Below, in pieces: positions 30,371 through 33,239 of a stretch of 33,239 nt of DNA. The stretch's first letter is position 1, and every line of letters starts with the position of its first letter. The notes under the pieces are model-generated. The model did not search any database and was not told where the DNA came from. It saw nothing but the letters and a program-made list of their open reading frames with translations. The DNA is from Bacteroidales bacterium H3. GTDB lineage: Bacteria; Bacteroidota; Bacteroidia; Bacteroidales; Muribaculaceae. Both the position numbers and the translations under genes were made by a program. The stretch is from contig DAAN01000013.1 in the NCBI GenBank assembly GCA_001701135.1, forward strand, positions 1 to 33,239, in the 5' to 3' direction.

Positions 30371-31780
30371 TCAGAACACGATTTCGTTAGCCGGGGGTTC
30401 GGGCGTGCGGGGCGTTGCGGGCGTCGCTGGTGTTGCGGGCGAGGGAGCTGCTGTTCCGGCAGTGCCGGGGGCTGTCGCCGGTACCGGCGAACCTGCCGGT
30501 GTTGAGGCCTGACGGCGCAGGCTGTCGACGGTGCGCTTGTCGCGGTTGAGGGCGGGGGTTGACTCGAATGTCTCGAGGATGGCCTCGTCGTCGAACTGCT
30601 CGGGGGTGAGCACGATGTAGCGGTTGGATTCGCGCTCGCGCTCGATCACCTCCACTTTCTCGGCGCCGTAGACATTCTTGATGACCTCGGCCGAGGATAC
30701 CTGGGGAGCGGGTTCCTCCTCGGCGACGGTTGCCTTGGCGAAGCCGCTGCGGTTCTCCTCCTTGCCGGGTTTGGCGGCGGCGATGGTGCGGTCCTTGATG
30801 GTGAAGTCGAAACCGGCGGCGAGGATGGTGATTTTGATTTTGTTGCCTAAGGTGTCGTCGAAGCAGATGCCGTAGATCACATCCACATCCTCGTTGATGC
30901 CGTTGATGAAGGAGGTAAGTTCCGAAGCCTCGCCCATGGCGAACTCGGGGTCGGCGTTGCGCGAGAAATAGAGGTTGAAGAGGAGTTTTTTCGACTTGGT
31001 GATGTCGCGGTTTTTGAGCAGAGGGGAGTGGAGGGCATCCTGTATGGCCTTGGTGACGCGGTGCTCACCCTCGCCGAAACCGGTGGAGATGATGGCGGCA
31101 TGGCCGTCGCGCAGGGTGGTGTTGACATCCTTGAAGTCGAGGTTCATGTAGCCGTCGGATGTGATAAGCTCGGCGATCGAGCGGGCGGCGTTGCTGAGGG
31201 TGTCGTCGGCCTTGCCGAAGGCGTTCATCCAGTTGAGGTCGGGATAGATGCCGATAAGCTCGTCGTTGTTGACGATGAGGATGGCGTCGACGTTGCGGGC
31301 CATCTCCTCGGCGCCCTCGAGCGCCTTGAGTATCTTCTTGTTCCCCTCGAAGAGGAAGGGGATGGTGACGATGCCGATGGTGAGCAGCCCCTTCTCGCGG
31401 GCGATGCGCGCCACCACGGGCGCCGCGCCGGTGCCGGTGCCGCCGCCCATGCCGGCGGTGATGAACACCATCTTGGTGTCGTCGTCGAAGAGGCGGGCTA
31501 TATCCTCGGCCGATTCCTCGGCGGCCTCGCGGGCCACCTCGGGGTCGTTGCCGGCGCCGAGGCCGTCGCGGCCAATGAGCAGCCGGTCGGGCACGGGCGA
31601 ATTGTTTAATGCCTGACGGTCGGTGTTGATGATCACGAACGACACATGCTTGATGCCCTGCTCATACATGTGGCCGATGGCGTTGTTGCCGCCGCCGCCG
31701 ACGCCTACAACTTTGATGATAGCCTCCTCGCGGGGCTCGTCGATGAAGTTGGAGAATTTTTCTATATCTTCGCTTGTCAT
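30371..31780 (-). CDS. ftsZ: Cell division protein FtsZ
   Basis: This 469-aa FtsZ is the tubulin-like GTPase that forms the division ring. GVGGGGNNA (26-34) and the tubulin signature GGGTGTG (112-118) bind GTP. The T7 synergy loop appears as NLDFKDV (about 201-207). The globular part ends near 330. It is followed by a long, Pro/Ala/Thr-rich disordered linker of about 140 residues, with PATPATPRTP near the end. The last residues are PPANEIVF. The usual conserved C-terminal peptide that binds FtsA cannot be recognised in its standard form. The gene lies 41 bp downstream of ftsA and 3 bp before a GT4 gene. Confidence 0.97.
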   Translation of the reverse strand: MTSEDIEKFSNFIDEPREEAIIKVVGVGGGGNNAIGHMYEQGIKHVSFVIINTDRQALNNSPVPDRLLIGRDGLGAGNDPEVAREAAEESAEDIARLFDDDTKMVFITAGMGGGTGTGAAPVVARIAREKGLLTIGIVTIPFLFEGNKKILKALEGAEEMARNVDAILIVNNDELIGIYPDLNWMNAFGKADDTLSNAARSIAELITSDGYMNLDFKDVNTTLRDGHAAIISTGFGEGEHRVTKAIQDALHSPLLKNRDITKSKKLLFNLYFSRNADPEFAMGEASELTSFINGINEDVDVIYGICFDDTLGNKIKITILAAGFDFTIKDRTIAAAKPGKEENRSGFAKATVAEEEPAPQVSSAEVIKNVYGAEKVEVIERERESNRYIVLTPEQFDDEAILETFESTPALNRDKRTVDSLRRQASTPAGSPVPATAPGTAGTAAPSPATPATPATPRTPEPPANEIVF

Positions 31781-31821
31781 GAGATTACTGATGCTTAAAG
31801 GGGGTGTTGGAGCAGGGGTGA

Positions 31822-33239
31822 TTATTTGAAATTGTCGTCGCCGTCGCCGTCGAAGATGTTTGTGAGCTTGTTTTTGAGCTTTGAGAAGATGCCCGACGAG
31901 CGGTGCATCTCCTCGTCGTCGGTGATATCGTCGTCGATGAACTCGTCATCTTTCGCCGCGGTGCGGCGGCGCTGCGGCGCGCCCTTGTCATGCCGGTCGC
32001 GGCGCGAACGTTTGCGGTGGCGGTCGTCGTCATCATCATCGTCGTCGTCATATCCGCGGCCGATTCGCGAGGTGCCCTCGTCGTCGTCGGCATCGTCGGC
32101 ATACATCGACTCGTAGTCGCCGTCGGCGGTGTGCTCGGGCGTCTCGGTCTCTTCGGGAAACTCCACGCATTCGGTTTCGGGGAGGCGGGCGGCGGTCTGG
32201 AGAATCGAAATCACGTCGATGTAGTCGCCGGCGTTGATGTGGCTGTCGGAGATGCGCACCGAGCCGGTAACGGCGCCGTTGCGCACCTTCATCTTGGAGT
32301 GCTTGCCCAGGAGGTCGGAGAAGCCGCGCAGACGGGCGCCGCCACCCACGATGACGATGCCTCCGGGGAGGTCGGCGGCTTTCATGCCGGCATATTCGAG
32401 CTGCGCCACGATGTTCTGGATGATTTCCGAGGCTCGGGCGTTGACGTAGGTGTTCACCTCGGAGTAGTCGATGCCGTCAACGCCGGGGCGGCGGGGACCC
32501 TCGGCGGGCATGGCGTTGCCCGAGATGCGCTTGATCTCCTCGGCACGCTCCTCGATGTAGTTGAGCGAGGTGAGATCGATGGTGATGTTGCGCGATCCCA
32601 TGGGGAGGGTGACCAGATATGCGGGGGCGTCGTTCTTGAAGATAGCCACGGTGGTGGTTTCGGCGCCGAAATCGACAAACATGCAGCCCAGCCGGCGCTC
32701 GTCGTCGGTGAGCACCAGGGAGGCTTCGGCCAGCGGACGCACTATATAGTCCTGGATTTTCATGCCCAGACGCTCCTCGATGACGCGACGCAGCATGCGC
32801 TTGATCTGCGGGGCGCAGGTGAGCACCGCCATGCGGGCGCCCACGCTCTGGCCGAAAGTGCCCACGGGGTTGGCCTGGGTCTTGTTGTCAACGGTGAAAC
32901 GCACGGGCACCACGGCGGCCACATCGCGCGAGGCGTCGGAGGCGGCGCGCGCCTTGGCCTTCAGATCCTCGATTATGGCGGGTGTGATCTCCATTTCGGC
33001 GGGAAGCTCGGTGGCCACGGTGACCATGTCGCTGCGGAGCGAGCGGCCTCCCAGAGCCACGTAGACACCGGTGATGGTGCCCTCCTGGAGGGCCGACGAT
33101 GATTCCAGACGCTCGCAGACGCGCTCGATGGCCTTGCTCACGTCGATATTCTGGATGCAGCCGTAGCGCACGGAGTCGATGAGTTTCTCCTCCTCGACAG
33201 CCACAACGTCGAGCATGCCCGACTCGTCGGCTACGGCGG
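31822..33239 (-). CDS. ftsA: Cell division protein FtsA, 5' end beyond the window
   Basis: The frame is open to the right edge (codons continue before the ATG at 33216), so the N-terminus is outside. At least 472 residues are visible. FtsA is the actin-like ATPase that ties FtsZ to the membrane. SVRYGCIQNIDVSKAIERV is the family's early signature. MFVDFGAETTTVAIF (about 187-201, numbered from the internal Met at 33216) is the phosphate-binding loop. GIVIVGGGARLRGF (about 280-293) binds adenosine. The final GIFSKLKNKLTNIF is a clear amphipathic membrane helix. Between fold and helix is an unusual linker of about 110 residues that is rich in Asp and Glu, with nine Asp in a row (32023-32049) followed by an Arg/Lys/His cluster. 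Confidence 0.96.
   Translation of the reverse strand, partial: AVADESGMLDVVAVEEEKLIDSVRYGCIQNIDVSKAIERVCERLESSSALQEGTITGVYVALGGRSLRSDMVTVATELPAEMEITPAIIEDLKAKARAASDASRDVAAVVPVRFTVDNKTQANPVGTFGQSVGARMAVLTCAPQIKRMLRRVIEERLGMKIQDYIVRPLAEASLVLTDDERRLGCMFVDFGAETTTVAIFKNDAPAYLVTLPMGSRNITIDLTSLNYIEERAEEIKRISGNAMPAEGPRRPGVDGIDYSEVNTYVNARASEIIQNIVAQLEYAGMKAADLPGGIVIVGGGARLRGFSDLLGKHSKMKVRNGAVTGSVRISDSHINAGDYIDVISILQTAARLPETECVEFPEETETPEHTADGDYESMYADDADDDEGTSRIGRGYDDDDDDDDDRHRKRSRRDRHDKGAPQRRRTAAKDDEFIDDDITDDEEMHRSSGIFSKLKNKLTNIFDGDGDDNFK

Noticed and set aside
31903..33102. A 399-codon frame antisense to ftsA
   Set aside because: Composition is Gly, Val, Ala and His-rich and the sense strand carries FtsA motifs throughout.

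Overview
The window comes from a GC-rich member of the Bacteroidales, most likely the Muribaculaceae (S24-7) or a close relative. The evidence is Bacteroidota-type promoters (TTTG, about 19-20 nt, then TAnnTTTG) upstream of several genes, secreted proteins ending in type IX secretion (T9SS)-like C-terminal sorting domains, a DUF4254 protein next to glycosyltransferases, and the order pheT-yebC-divIC-membrane protein-dapB. This placement is inference from gene content; no rRNA or tRNA gene is visible.

Layout. (1) 1-4326, minus strand: the edge of a phage-derived module. It has a large terminase subunit (TerL) running off the left end and, directly upstream in the same operon, an 814-aa protein that may be a beta-propeller virion protein. 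(2) 4397-6115, minus: a SulP anion permease with its own promoter and a repeated motif in its leader. (3) 6268-12021, minus: a terminator and a four-gene operon of exported proteins: an unknown CTD protein, an unknown exported protein, a subtilisin-like protease with a CTD, and a very small CTD protein. (4) 12306-23347, plus: a housekeeping block with pheT, yebC, a divIC/ftsB-like gene, a small membrane protein gene, dapB, a THUMP-domain RNA methyltransferase, purD, a polytopic membrane protein gene, pdxB and a cytidylate kinase-like gene. (5) 23375-24808, minus: an AT-richer AlbA_2/ATPase accessory gene with an in-frame 12-bp tandem repeat. (6) 24855-31780, minus: a GT9 glycosyltransferase, a secreted GH57-like glycosidase with a CTD, a DUF4254 protein, a GT4 glycosyltransferase and ftsZ. 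(7) 31822-33239, minus: ftsA, running off the right end.

How the genes fit together. ftsA, ftsZ and the divIC-like gene serve cell division. A GT4 gene sits 3 bp behind ftsZ, followed by DUF4254, which joins envelope glycan synthesis to the division operon; GT9 nearby fits the same theme. dapB supplies lysine and diaminopimelate, purD purines, pdxB pyridoxal phosphate, and the cytidylate kinase-like protein may act on nucleotides. pheT, yebC and the methyltransferase serve translation. The exported protease operon and the GH57 protein probably use the same outer-membrane export route.

The most unusual items are the TerL module beside sulP, a dispersed intergenic element found upstream of pheT and of a membrane-protein gene (with a weaker third copy before divIC), and a near-identical terminator repeat at two distant loci. 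I found no CRISPR array, integrase, transposase or complete defence system.
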